In this document: piece by piece, positions 8,115 through 16,482 of the stretch
Layout of the letters: each line of letters begins with the position of its first letter
Numbering within the stretch: the first letter of the stretch is position 1
From: Nitrospirota bacterium
GTDB lineage: Bacteria > Nitrospirota > Thermodesulfovibrionia > Thermodesulfovibrionales > JdFR-88
Length of the DNA stretch: 34,845 nucleotides
NCBI GenBank assembly: GCA_021789555.1
Contig: JAJYJK010000024.1
Coordinates: 1-34,845, forward strand
Direction of reading: 5' to 3'
Made by a program: the position numbers and the translations under genes
Notes under the pieces: generated by a model
Database searches by the model: none
What the model saw: only the letters and a program-made list of their open reading frames with translations
What the model was told of the DNA's origin: nothing

Positions 8115-9583
8115 TCCACCCGCCCAACCGGGAATTTCAAGACAAACCGGCTGCCTTTTTCGATTTCGCTTTCCACGGCGATTTCACCATTGTAGTTTCT
8201 GGCGATTTCATACGTCAACCATAGTCCAAGCCCTGTTCCTTCCCCGGCGGGTTTCGTGGTGAAGAAGGGGTCGAATATCCTGCCGATATGTTCCGGCGCT
8301 ATGCCGCAGCCGGTATCGGTGACCACGATCGTCACTTTGGAATCTTCCTGTCTTCCCCCTGTATTAAGAATTCCCCCGTCCTTCATGGCATGGACCGAAT
8401 TGATAAAAAGATTGAGGAGCATCTGCTGGAAATCATGCACATCAAAAGTAAAATGCAGGTCGGCGGGCACCTCATTTCTGAAGACGATCACTCCCTTTTT
8501 CAGTTTGTACTCCAGAAATGAGTAGACGCTGTCGACGGCGTTCCTGATTTTTATGTCAACGGGCGCGTGCTCTTCCTTTCGGGACATCCACAAAAGCTTG
8601 CTCACCGTGTTTTCTATACGCTCCAGGCCTTCATTTGCAAGGTCCAGGTACTTCTCCATGAGTTCGGGGTTGCCGCTGTTGCGCTTAAGCATTTGAAGAC
8701 AGTTGAAGATCCCGCCAAGCGGGTTGTTTATCTCGTGGGCGACGCCGGCGGCAAGTATCCCGACCGAAGCAAGCTTTTCCGACTGGATCATCTTTTCATG
8801 GGTCTTCTTCAGTTCCTCATTCGCCTGTTTAATCCTCGCAATCATGCTATTGAATCTCTCTCCCAGAACGGCAAGCTCATCCTGCCCCTTTATGTCCACT
8901 TTAAGGTCAAGATAGCCGCCCCGCGCTTTTTCCATGGCATTTGCGAGCTGTGTGATGGGGCTGATAAACCGGCGGCTCAAAAACACGATGATCGCAAAAC
9001 CCGCTATAAGAAAGACCCCGGTCAAGAGGACAATCCTCTTGATGGTGGCGAGTATCTCATGCTCCGCCTTTTTAAGGGATATCCCGAACTTCAGGGTGCC
9101 CCACCTCTTTTGGCCGATGGAAAGGGGCACTCCGAAATCAAGGGCGTCATGGCCTTTGTTTGTGAAATGCTGCACAATGGTGCTGCCCGCGGAAAGGTCC
9201 TTTCGCGTTATCGGGTCCGAGTACCTCTTTCCGTATTCGCTGATATCGTTATGGGATATTACCTTGCCGTCCTCGTCCAGGACCGCAATATAAAGCAGAG
9301 ACAGGTCCTTCCTGTTAAACATCTCCAGTATATAGTCGTCGAGAAGCCCGCCTTCCTCCACCAGCCCCAGCCTTTCATATATAAGGTCGTTGATGATCGG
9401 GATTGCAAGTGTTTCCCCGAACAGGCGCCCCTGTTTTTCCGCTTCGGCGTACAGTATTTTCTTTTCCCTTTCGACCTCAAGATATCCAGCGATGCCCATG
9501 ACCGCGATGATAGCGCACGTCGTTATAAGTATGAACTTGCGCTGGAGACCCAGCCTGGAGAAAAATGCCTGCGCCTTGCTCAT
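8111..9583 (-). CDS. Sensor histidine kinase partner of the PhnD-like binding protein
   Basis: Membrane histidine kinase of about 490 residues. Two transmembrane segments (near residues 15-35 and 183-205) flank a periplasmic sensor of about 150 residues of the single-Cache type. A HAMP segment (SPITQLANAMEKARGG) and a coiled coil lead to the HisKA motif GVAHEINNPLGG and the HATPase domain (FINSVHAM, GCGIAPEH, GEGTGLGLWL). I chose the ATG at 9583, which overlaps the stop of the upstream binding-protein gene in an ATGA; an in-frame ATG at 9604 is possible. The gene overlaps the response regulator at its other end, giving one tightly coupled transcript. The signal is probably tetrathionate or a related oxyanion detected through the upstream protein. 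Confidence 0.88.
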   Translation of the reverse strand: MSKAQAFFSRLGLQRKFILITTCAIIAVMGIAGYLEVEREKKILYAEAEKQGRLFGETLAIPIINDLIYERLGLVEEGGLLDDYILEMFNRKDLSLLYIAVLDEDGKVISHNDISEYGKRYSDPITRKDLSAGSTIVQHFTNKGHDALDFGVPLSIGQKRWGTLKFGISLKKAEHEILATIKRIVLLTGVFLIAGFAIIVFLSRRFISPITQLANAMEKARGGYLDLKVDIKGQDELAVLGERFNSMIARIKQANEELKKTHEKMIQSEKLASVGILAAGVAHEINNPLGGIFNCLQMLKRNSGNPELMEKYLDLANEGLERIENTVSKLLWMSRKEEHAPVDIKIRNAVDSVYSFLEYKLKKGVIVFRNEVPADLHFTFDVHDFQQMLLNLFINSVHAMKDGGILNTGGRQEDSKVTIVVTDTGCGIAPEHIGRIFDPFFTTKPAGEGTGLGLWLTYEIARNYNGEIAVESEIEKGSRFVLKFPVGRVE

Positions 9584-11292
9584 AGTTTTATCTTCGGATG
9601 GCATCCCATTCCGCAGGTTTGAGGTACGGCGTTTATCTTTCTGCGTATTTTCGCGTAATCGCCATCCCCGGCTTTTACAAAGCCGTAATGAAAACCCTTA
9701 TCGAGCCTGTCAAGGGTCCCCCGGCGGCTGATGTCATGCTCCAGATCGTAAAGGGCCTTTTCCACCGCCTCTATGACGGCATGGGGGACTTTCGGTCCGG
9801 CAACCAGGGGCCCGGTGGGCACGGGTGCGGATTCTCCGATTATCTTAAGGCCAAGCCGGCCCAATTTCCGGGCAGAGGCATCACTGACGGCGCCGGCGTC
9901 GTATTGCCCGCTAAGCACCGCCTTTATAACGGATTCGTCATAATTGAAATTGGTGTAGGCCCTGAGATCGCGAAGATGTATCCCTGCATTCGCGAGGAGA
10001 TAACGGGGAAGCAGGTTGCCGGATGTAGACTTCATGGAGGCAAAGGCAAATGATCTGCCCCTCAGGTCGGAAAGACCCTGAATAGGCACGTCTTTCCTGG
10101 CTATTATCACGCTCCTATAATATGCCCCGCCATTGCCGGTATTGGGCCTCAGGAAACAAACGGCCCCATACTTTTTATGGGCCTCGAGATATGTGAGGGA
10201 ACCAAGGAAGGCAATATCGATCGTCCCATTGCCTATATCGGTAACCGTGTCTTCATATGATCTTCTCAGAACGAGTTCAAACTTGTAGTGCGTTACATCC
10301 GAAAGGTAATCAAGGAGGGGTTGATATTTTTCATATTCGATCCTCGGATTGTCTTTTGGTATTACACCGAAATATATAATCCCCTTCCTTCTCGAAACTC
10401 CCGCCCCGGCATTAACCAATCGCTCAGCCGTGCGAACGGAGTTGTAATCCCTGTCATGCACCACGCAACACCTGTCGATCATCATGGCGGCCAAAATGGC
10501 CTTGCCTTTGGGGTCTTTATTCATATTCAGAAGGATATTTCTTATCCTTGTCCTGAGGCCCTGGCCCACAGTCCTGTTAATCACAATCGGGGGGGCCCCA
10601 AAGGATGGAGATTTCTCAATAATCCTCGTAAGACCCACATATGGAGAATGCTTCTTGAGCATGTAGTCATAAACGAGACTGTCGACAGAAGCCCCATCCA
10701 CCTGCCCTTTTGCCACCATCTCAATTGACTTGTTGTGACTGTAACTATAGATATACCTCTTAAAAAATGTCCCAGGGGTGTAATGCATCCTTGAGAGTTT
10801 GTAGTCGACATAAAGCCTGCCCGAATTTGAAAGCGGATCGGTAAATGCAAAGGTCTTCCCCTTGAGATACGCGAAGGATTTTATAGGGCTGTTTTTGTTG
10901 ACAATTATATAAGAGTTATACGCCGGCTTGCCATTAATGCTCGGCGCCGCAAGAAGTTCAACACCGAACTTGTCATGGTCATTAACATACGGGCCGGAAC
11001 AAATAAAGGCCATATCCACCTTGCCTTCTTCAAGGAGACGATCCATATCGGCATAATCCGTGCGATAAACCATCTGGACAGGCATTCCGAGTTTTTGGCC
11101 TATGTAATCCACAATGTCCTGATAATATCTGACTGTGCCCACCGGAGTTATCATGGAGGCGATGCCGATCTTGAGAGGGACCGGTGACGGGTTGGCGGGA
11201 TGAATGTCCGCATCTCTTTCCGGGAAAACGCTCCGCTGCCCCATTAAAATAAAAAAACTGAGGGCGAAAAAAAGCAATTTTCCGGTTTTCAT
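9580..11292 (-). CDS. Tandem PhnD-type periplasmic binding protein (oxyanion sensor)
   Basis: Secreted protein of 570 residues with an N-terminal signal peptide and two consecutive phosphonate-binding-like (PhnD) domains. The repeat is visible in paired motifs: DMAFICSGPYV with LLAAPSINGKPAYNSYIIV in the first, and DIAFLGSLTYLEAHKKYGAV with YYRSVIIARKDVP in the second. There is no transporter gene nearby; the gene overlaps a histidine kinase gene instead. PhnD-like domains serve as the sensing part of enterobacterial TtrS and of the arsenite sensor AioX, so a sensing role for tetrathionate or a similar oxyanion is likely. The C-terminus holds CGMGCH (residues 560-565), a CX3CH arrangement that might bind a metal or haem. 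The ligand is not determined. Confidence 0.85.
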   Translation of the reverse strand: MKTGKLLFFALSFFILMGQRSVFPERDADIHPANPSPVPLKIGIASMITPVGTVRYYQDIVDYIGQKLGMPVQMVYRTDYADMDRLLEEGKVDMAFICSGPYVNDHDKFGVELLAAPSINGKPAYNSYIIVNKNSPIKSFAYLKGKTFAFTDPLSNSGRLYVDYKLSRMHYTPGTFFKRYIYSYSHNKSIEMVAKGQVDGASVDSLVYDYMLKKHSPYVGLTRIIEKSPSFGAPPIVINRTVGQGLRTRIRNILLNMNKDPKGKAILAAMMIDRCCVVHDRDYNSVRTAERLVNAGAGVSRRKGIIYFGVIPKDNPRIEYEKYQPLLDYLSDVTHYKFELVLRRSYEDTVTDIGNGTIDIAFLGSLTYLEAHKKYGAVCFLRPNTGNGGAYYRSVIIARKDVPIQGLSDLRGRSFAFASMKSTSGNLLPRYLLANAGIHLRDLRAYTNFNYDESVIKAVLSGQYDAGAVSDASARKLGRLGLKIIGESAPVPTGPLVAGPKVPHAVIEAVEKALYDLEHDISRRGTLDRLDKGFHYGFVKAGDGDYAKIRRKINAVPQTCGMGCHPKIKL

Positions 11293-11391
11293 GGGGTATT
11301 ACAGTTGCCTGGTTTCATTTTCGGGCTGGAACTTGCCGCGCAGATCAGGTTCACAAGGACAGAAGGGGTCCGGCTGATTTTTTTAAGCATC

Positions 11392-11832
11392 CTAAGGGTC
11401 CACCGCTATCGGATCGCCCTCCCTGATTATCCCTCCGCTCAATACCCTGACGAATATCCCTTCCCTGGGCATTACGCAGTCGCCTGCCTGATAGTAAATG
11501 GCGCATCGGGTATGGCACTCTTTGCCGATCTGGCTCACTTCCACAGTGATGCCATCCCCTATCGTCAATTGCGCTCCGATGGGAAGACTGAGGAGGTCGA
11601 TTCCCTCCGTCGTTATGTTCTCCGCAAAATCTCCCGGCTTGACCTCCAACCCCTTCTGCCGCATTTTTTGGATGCTTTCGAGAGCAAGCAAACTCACCTG
11701 CCTGTGCCAGGCGGAAGACGCATGGGCATCTCCTTCGATGCCGTATTGGGTTTTCAGCAGGACCTCTTTGACCGGTTTTTTCCTGACGCCTTTTTTCTCA
11801 CTAATGTTCAAAGAGACTATTTTCCCAAGCAT
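11392..11832 (-). CDS. MOSC-domain protein
   Basis: Small cytoplasmic protein of 146 residues made of one MOSC domain, the fold of the C-terminal part of molybdenum cofactor sulfurase. Recognisable blocks are GIEGDAHASSAWHRQVSLLA, KPGDFAENITTEGIDL, VSQIGKECHTRC and MPREGIFVRVLSGG. Stand-alone MOSC proteins are linked to molybdenum cofactor handling and sulfur transfer, and the cysteine in GKECH is usual for the family. It lies upstream of the binding-protein gene on the same strand, 99 nt away, so it could share a transcript with the ttr regulators. The substrate is unknown. Confidence 0.85.
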   Translation of the reverse strand: MLGKIVSLNISEKKGVRKKPVKEVLLKTQYGIEGDAHASSAWHRQVSLLALESIQKMRQKGLEVKPGDFAENITTEGIDLLSLPIGAQLTIGDGITVEVSQIGKECHTRCAIYYQAGDCVMPREGIFVRVLSGGIIREGDPIAVDP

Positions 11833-11921
11833 GTTCTAAACTAACATAAGGCGCCGGACTCGGACAAGCAAGCCCCTTTCAGATGCCCGACTGGGAACGA
11901 TTGAATTCGCAGTTTTGATTT

Positions 11922-12170
11922 TTACCTGCCATTTGTCAATTCCCGTTTGATGGCCCGCTCGTTTATCCGCGCCGCCCGATAGGCGAAGATGTTTTCCCAC
12001 TGTCCCTCCACTTTCCATATGCGCACCAGTCTTCCGGCCAGGCCCATGGGCAGCCTGTAGTCCACGCGGTCTTCCATCAGGGTCCCTTCCGGCGCCGGGC
12101 GGAACGTGTGCAGGTGCACCCATTCACGATAAGGCCCAATTACCTGAATATCGGTGAAACCGCCTGTCTG
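11922..12170 (-). pseudogene. SRPBCC-family protein, C-terminal remnant
   Basis: The minus strand keeps about 82 codons of an SRPBCC (START-like) protein: FTDIQVIGPYREWVHLHTF, then MEDRVDYRLPMGLAGRL and the closing ENIFAYRAARI. This pattern is common in small ligand-binding proteins of about 150 residues. A TAG codon at 12171-12173 cuts the frame, and no N-terminal half is present because the flavodoxin-fold gene starts on the other strand at 12210. There is no good start codon at the broken end; the internal ATG at 12119 would give a 65-residue stub lacking the pocket. It is best read as a decayed gene. Confidence 0.6.
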
Positions 12171-12209
12171 CTATACCTACATTCAAAAATGGATTTAACG
12201 GGGGACTGA

Positions 12210-12881
12210 ATGAAAATAATATCGTTGCTTGCCAGCCCGCACGGGCTAAAGGGAAACACGGCGGGGCTCCTGCGCCTTGTCCTGGACGGAGCAGAATCCG
12301 AGGGGGCGCAGGCGGAGACCGTAATCCTGAGGGGAAATACAGTTCTTCCCTGCCTGGGATGCGATGCCTGCCACAAGAAAGGCAGCTGCGCTCAGAAGGA
12401 CGACTTCGAGCCGCTAAAGGATAAGATTCTTGCGGCTGATGGCCTTGTGCTCGCGAGCCCCAATTACATCTTTAACGTAAGCGCCCAACTCAAGGCCTTC
12501 ATGGACCGTTGCTGCGGGGTTATCCATTGCATGTCCTTCTGGGGCAAGTACGGGGCCTCGGTGGTTACCTCCGGCGGAGGCGACGATGAACCCATAACGC
12601 AATACATGAACCACTTTCTAATCACGACTGGGGCCGTACCAGTTGGGGGCGTCGGGGCCACCATGTCCTCCATGCCGGAAGGGGATTTTACTGACGAGGT
12701 GAAGAAGAGCGCCCGGGCATTGGGAAAGAGACTGGTTGAGGCATGGCGGGCGAAAACGGTGCCGCCCCAGGCTGAGAAACGCCGGAATGAATTTCGCCAG
12801 CGCATACATGCTCTTGTTGCATACCGCAAAGAGGAATGGCCCCACGAGTTTCAATACTGGAAAGAGAGAACGGGAGCATAA
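12210..12881 (+). CDS. Flavodoxin-fold NAD(P)H-dependent FMN reductase
   Basis: Cytoplasmic protein of 223 residues of the NADPH-dependent FMN reductase / iron-sulfur flavoprotein group. The N-terminal SPHGLKGNTAGLL is the FMN phosphate loop. LPCLGCDACHKKGSC follows, the cysteine-rich segment often seen in this group, and ASPNYIFNVSAQLKAFMDRC is the second FMN contact region. The C-terminal ~40 residues are charged and helical. The cysteine spacing (C-X2-C-X5-C) is shorter than a clear [4Fe-4S] motif, so cluster binding is uncertain. It converges with the multihaem cytochrome gene, with only 5 nt between the stop codons. Its redox partner and substrate cannot be told from sequence. Confidence 0.8.
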   Translation: MKIISLLASPHGLKGNTAGLLRLVLDGAESEGAQAETVILRGNTVLPCLGCDACHKKGSCAQKDDFEPLKDKILAADGLVLASPNYIFNVSAQLKAFMDRCCGVIHCMSFWGKYGASVVTSGGGDDEPITQYMNHFLITTGAVPVGGVGATMSSMPEGDFTDEVKKSARALGKRLVEAWRAKTVPPQAEKRRNEFRQRIHALVAYRKEEWPHEFQYWKERTGA

Positions 12882-12886
12882 AGGAT

Positions 12887-14839
12887 TTACCTGAATTGTT
12901 CCATGTATTTTGCGGCTTCCCGAGGATTATGAAAGACGGATTCCTTGAGCCTTTTGAACCGTATCAGTTTTTCCTTGTCAAAATGTCTTGCGTTTTTTTC
13001 AAGCAGGCCGATTCTTTTTCCCGCCTCAAGGGCCAGTCTGAGGGCCTCGCGGTATTTTAGCGGGTCGGTTTTTATCGAGAAATCCCCCGGTGCCTTCCAT
13101 TTGTCCTTCATATAGAGCCACGCCGCGAAATCGGCAAGCCTGGCGCCTTCAACAGGCACGACAGGGGTCATGTTTTTGAGGTCTTCTATCCGGAGGCCGT
13201 CCTTGACGGCGACGATCCTGTGCGTTCCCTTGAAGGGTGTCGCCCCCTGATCGTCCATGAACTCCCACCGGGAATTGGACACCTGCAATCCGTCTTTCCG
13301 GTGGCAGGAGGCGCACCCTCTGGCCTTGCCGTAAGGGTGCGCGGCTTGTTCTATCTCTATCCAGAGCAGTTGTTTGTTGTCCGCCGGGAGGCCGTCAACT
13401 GTGCCCACAATGTAGTAGGCGTCTTTTGTCTGGCCATCAGGCCAGCGGAACATTATCCCTGGGGACCGGGGGACGTCCTTTTTGAAATTGCCAAGGCTGT
13501 GGGGCCATATCTTTACCGGCATCCACATGCCCTTCTGGTCTTTCATGAGTATGGGTGGGCTCTGCATGCCGTAGTAGAGCGAGTATTTTTTAAATGGGTT
13601 TGGCCTTCCGGCAACGAGGCCCGGCCCCCACATCGTGAGTTGATATCCCCTAAGCTCGCCTATATGGCAGGCAGCGCAGTCCATATTCTTATGCACGCTT
13701 TTTGCCAGGGCGTCTTCAGCCTCCATATGGCAGTCCTGGCAGGTGGCCTTCCTGATCATGTCGCCCATTCCTTTGGGGCCCATAAAATGGCAGTCCACGC
13801 ATTGTATGCCTTTTGTGTAATGGATGTCGGGTTTCATGCCCTCAGGGATTGAATAGGAGCCGCCTATATAGGTTTCGCCCCTCCGGCTCTGCATAGCCCC
13901 CGGGTGGCAGATGCTCGTTCCGCGGCCGTCTCCGGCGCAGCTTTCGGCCGGGGGTTTTATGACAAAATTATGTACGCCCTGCCTGCGGTTTGGGGCGTAA
14001 TGGCAATCCAGGCAGCCCGGATGACAAACGTTGCAGAACCTCTGCTTGGCCCGGGCCTGCTCATCAGTGAAGGGCATATCCATTTCGGCCGCTATCTGTT
14101 TTGTGTTTGAGTAATCGAAACCGCTGCCCTTCAGGACCTTCCTGGGCGGCAGGTCCGCAAATGAAGGGCCGCAGTTATGGGGGCCGAAGGGCACCAGCCA
14201 GGTTTCCATCCTGCGCTGCCTGTAGTTGCTCCCCATATCGGTCGTTACGAACTGTTTTAGCTCGTCCGGATGGCAGGAGGATTTCCCGCAGGTCTTTTTG
14301 GCGATTTCTGGGTCAAAATTCAAAGTCACGGGGTTTCTGTCCTGCCAGAGGAGGTCCCTCACCTCCGGGTTCACGTAAAGCTTCCCGTCAGGGGATTTCA
14401 CCTTCGGAAGAAGCTCCCTTATGCCGGCTGGGCCGGTGGGCAGGAGGGCGCTCGGCAGCACGTCCCTTCTATTCAGGACGCTCCCGTTATATCCTATGAA
14501 AAGCGCCTTCAACATCCCCTTATGGGCTTCGCGCATGTCCCTGGCCCTGCCGTTTCCAAGATGGCAGTCCCGGCAGGTTACATTCGGGTGATGGCTTTGC
14601 CTGGCTACTATCTCCGGGGTGACGTAAAACTCGGGATAGCCGAGCTTTGCGAGTTTTTCCCTGTTTCCGTGGCACGCCACACATTCGGCGCTCGAGTTGA
14701 GCCATGCCCTGTAGCCCGAAACTGCGATTACAATGAAAAACTGAATAAAAAAAAGAGCAAGGATAATTTCCCTTGAAAAAAACCTTCTAAAGTAGGCTGG
14801 ACTGAAAATCTTCACGGCATTTTCCATTAAAGCTAACAT
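12887..14839 (-). CDS. Membrane-anchored multihaem cytochrome c (up to ten haems)
   Basis: Protein of 650 residues with one N-terminal transmembrane helix (about 25-45), like NapC/NrfH anchors, and a large periplasmic domain. Eight CXXCH motifs begin at residues 53, 89, 269, 276, 347, 367, 388 and 509. Two further candidates are unusual: CGKSSCH at 184 (CX4CH) and C301...C311-H312 (CX9CH). The last haem follows a ~115-residue haem-free insert, and the C-terminal ~130 residues are haem-free and helical. It could carry electrons from the quinol pool to a periplasmic reductase, or itself be a reductase. I do not recognise a named family. The start is uncertain (ATG at 14827 also possible) and neither has a good ribosome site. 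Confidence 0.85.
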   Translation of the reverse strand: MLALMENAVKIFSPAYFRRFFSREIILALFFIQFFIVIAVSGYRAWLNSSAECVACHGNREKLAKLGYPEFYVTPEIVARQSHHPNVTCRDCHLGNGRARDMREAHKGMLKALFIGYNGSVLNRRDVLPSALLPTGPAGIRELLPKVKSPDGKLYVNPEVRDLLWQDRNPVTLNFDPEIAKKTCGKSSCHPDELKQFVTTDMGSNYRQRRMETWLVPFGPHNCGPSFADLPPRKVLKGSGFDYSNTKQIAAEMDMPFTDEQARAKQRFCNVCHPGCLDCHYAPNRRQGVHNFVIKPPAESCAGDGRGTSICHPGAMQSRRGETYIGGSYSIPEGMKPDIHYTKGIQCVDCHFMGPKGMGDMIRKATCQDCHMEAEDALAKSVHKNMDCAACHIGELRGYQLTMWGPGLVAGRPNPFKKYSLYYGMQSPPILMKDQKGMWMPVKIWPHSLGNFKKDVPRSPGIMFRWPDGQTKDAYYIVGTVDGLPADNKQLLWIEIEQAAHPYGKARGCASCHRKDGLQVSNSRWEFMDDQGATPFKGTHRIVAVKDGLRIEDLKNMTPVVPVEGARLADFAAWLYMKDKWKAPGDFSIKTDPLKYREALRLALEAGKRIGLLEKNARHFDKEKLIRFKRLKESVFHNPREAAKYMEQFR

Positions 14840-15117
14840 AACGGGGGCAATCTTCTCAAATCAAACCGTATTTCATGTCAAAACCGCATTTCAAAGGTCC
14901 CCCGGCCAATGCCTCCCTCCCCGCACTGCATCCCGCAATTTCCATATCAAAAGGTTCCTGGATATAATTTGCAAATTATATCCAGGGCGCGCTTCGGATT
15001 TTCCGGCGCAAGCGGAATTTGACTTTGATCGAGCGCCGAATTATAGTAAAAACAAAAAAAGCTTTTTGGGGAAAAACGGGTTTTTTTGAGCATTGAGGGG
15101 GAAAAGGTACGGGCGCG
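14840..15117. other. Divergent intergenic region, cytochrome / YeeE
   Basis: About 280 nt without a gene I can support. Besides the palindrome at 14957-14986 it has a single GCATTTCAAA (14886-14895), identical to the outer end of the palindromic site at 19180-19215. The segment 14991-15120 is mixed in composition, with A and T runs near 15050-15090. I see no consensus sigma-54 or sigma-70 promoter on either strand. Confidence 0.4.
14957..14986. promoter_or_regulatory. Perfect 30-bp palindrome between divergent genes
   Basis: Each half is CCTGGATATAATTTG and its exact reverse complement, with no spacer. It sits between the divergent cytochrome and YeeE genes, so it is more likely a protein-binding site than a terminator. 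The centre AATTTGCAAATT resembles other AT-rich TTGCAA-type sites in the window. GG and GC in the arms are 9 nt apart, one short of a sigma-54 promoter. Confidence 0.5.
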
Positions 15118-15177
15118 CTGCGTGTTTCGTATGTTGTTTCTGCCCAGTTTGCAGCCGGTCTGGCGCTAGGCTCGATA

Positions 15178-16212
15178 ATGTACAGGTCTGATTTCTGCAT
15201 GGCCGGCGTATTCCGGGACGTTTTTTTGTTCAGGGACTATTTGAGGATGAAAGCGCTTTTCCTTCTTGTCGCCCTTCTTGCCTTTTTCCTTTATTTGATG
15301 AGGGTTTTCCGGGTCATATCCACCTACCCTCCTTCCTTTTTCGGCGCCCCTTCGGTTGCGAATCTAGTTGGCGGCGTGCTCTTCGGCGTGGGGATGGTGC
15401 TTGGCGGGGGCTGCATGCTAGGGACCCTTTACAGGCTGGGGACAGGAAACACCGCCAGCGCCATCACTTTTTGCGGGATACTGCTTGGCGGGTTTGCATC
15501 AGCCGTGATTTATCCATCAATCCATTCATTCGCAAGCTCAACCGTGCTTTTTAAAGATAAGACCGCTCTGGAGCATATCATTGGGAACGCTGCGGCCCCT
15601 GTGCTGGCGTTGTCGCTATTGCCCATTGCCCTTGCCTGGAGATGGATAAAAACCGGGAGATGGTCGCAGGCGGCCTACGCCCGCGGATACCTACCGCTCT
15701 GGAAGGCATCCTTCATGATGGCCTTTGTCATAGCGGCATCAGTTGCCCTTTCGGGGCGGCCCCTCGCGGTAAGCACCGGTTATGCAAAGCTTTCAGGTTT
15801 TCTGGGCGTCTTGTTTCTGCCGGCCGTTACCGGAAAGCTTGCATTTTTCCGCGTGCAGTCGCCGAGGCTTCTGTACGGGAGCATAATGAACGGCGGGGCT
15901 GGCCCGGTGATTGATTCCGTTTTCCTGACCCAGCTTCCCCTGATGGCGGGTGTTGTGGGAGGGTCTTTCCTGTCATCTTTGAGGCTTGGGGAGTTCAAGA
16001 TACGACGCCTGCCCCCCGCAAGGCAGGCCTTTTCAGCTTTTTTCGGAGGGATGCTTATGGCGGCCGGGGCGCTTATGGCGGCGGGCTGCAACCTATGGCA
16101 CATCATCGGTGGGCTGCCCGTGTTCGCGCTTCAAAGCATCCTTTTTGTTTTCGGCGCCGCGGGCGGCGCCTTCCTGGGGGCGGTCTTTCTAAGGAAAATC
16201 GTTATCAAGTAA
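15178..16212 (+). CDS. YeeE/YedE-family sulfur (thiosulfate) transporter
   Basis: Inner-membrane protein of about 344 residues with many hydrophobic helices. It has the three cysteine motifs of the YeeE/TsuA family: DFCMAGVFRD, GGGCMLGTLYRLGTGN and AAGCNLWHIIGGLP. In characterised thiosulfate uptake proteins these cysteines line the pore and pass thiosulfate by transient S-H-S contacts. The next gene is TusA-like, the normal partner. The annotated ATG cuts into the first helix: the upstream codons in the same frame (15097-15177) encode a good first half (VVSAQFAAGLALGSI), but the only start-like codon there is a CTG at 15118 and a stop lies at 15094. A CTG start or a sequence error is likely. 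Substrate: thiosulfate or other sulfane sulfur, by family. Confidence 0.85.
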   Translation: MYRSDFCMAGVFRDVFLFRDYLRMKALFLLVALLAFFLYLMRVFRVISTYPPSFFGAPSVANLVGGVLFGVGMVLGGGCMLGTLYRLGTGNTASAITFCGILLGGFASAVIYPSIHSFASSTVLFKDKTALEHIIGNAAAPVLALSLLPIALAWRWIKTGRWSQAAYARGYLPLWKASFMMAFVIAASVALSGRPLAVSTGYAKLSGFLGVLFLPAVTGKLAFFRVQSPRLLYGSIMNGGAGPVIDSVFLTQLPLMAGVVGGSFLSSLRLGEFKIRRLPPARQAFSAFFGGMLMAAGALMAAGCNLWHIIGGLPVFALQSILFVFGAAGGAFLGAVFLRKIVIK

Positions 16213-16230
16213 CGAGAGAGGGGAATTACG

Positions 16231-16482
16231 ATGGAACACACGGCTGAAGATATCGTCCTCGACGTAAGGGGGCAGATATGCCCGGCATGTCTGCTGATTA
16301 CCCTGAGCGAGCTGAACAGCAACAAGGAAAGGCTCAAGGGCGAGAAGGCCAGGCTGGTAGTTAAAACTGACCACCGGGACGCGACAAGGACAATACCTGG
16401 TGCGGCTTTTGCGATGGGGTACAGCGTATCTGTAGTACAGAAGGAAAGGCATTACGAGATAACCCTGGAGCATGAGAAATGA
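16231..16482 (+). CDS. TusA/SirA-family sulfur carrier with CPAC motif
   Basis: Protein of 83 residues with the TusA fold: a short beta strand (IVLDVRGQICPAC), a long helix, and a C-terminal strand pair. The catalytic Cys17 carries persulfide sulfur in this family. Normally the motif is CPxP; here it is C17-P-A-C20, so a second cysteine replaces the usual proline. The gene follows YeeE after an 18-nt gap with a GAGAGGGG ribosome site, matching the YeeE-YeeD/TsuA-TsuB pairing in which the carrier takes sulfur from the transporter. Its stop overlaps the kinase start (ATGA), which ties sulfur uptake directly to the sensor. A sensory rather than purely metabolic role is possible. Confidence 0.85.
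   Translation: MEHTAEDIVLDVRGQICPACLLITLSELNSNKERLKGEKARLVVKTDHRDATRTIPGAAFAMGYSVSVVQKERHYEITLEHEK

Noticed and set aside
8567-9622. 351-codon open frame on the plus strand
   Set aside because: It lies antisense to the histidine kinase gene, which has all expected motifs; the sequence shows no family character.
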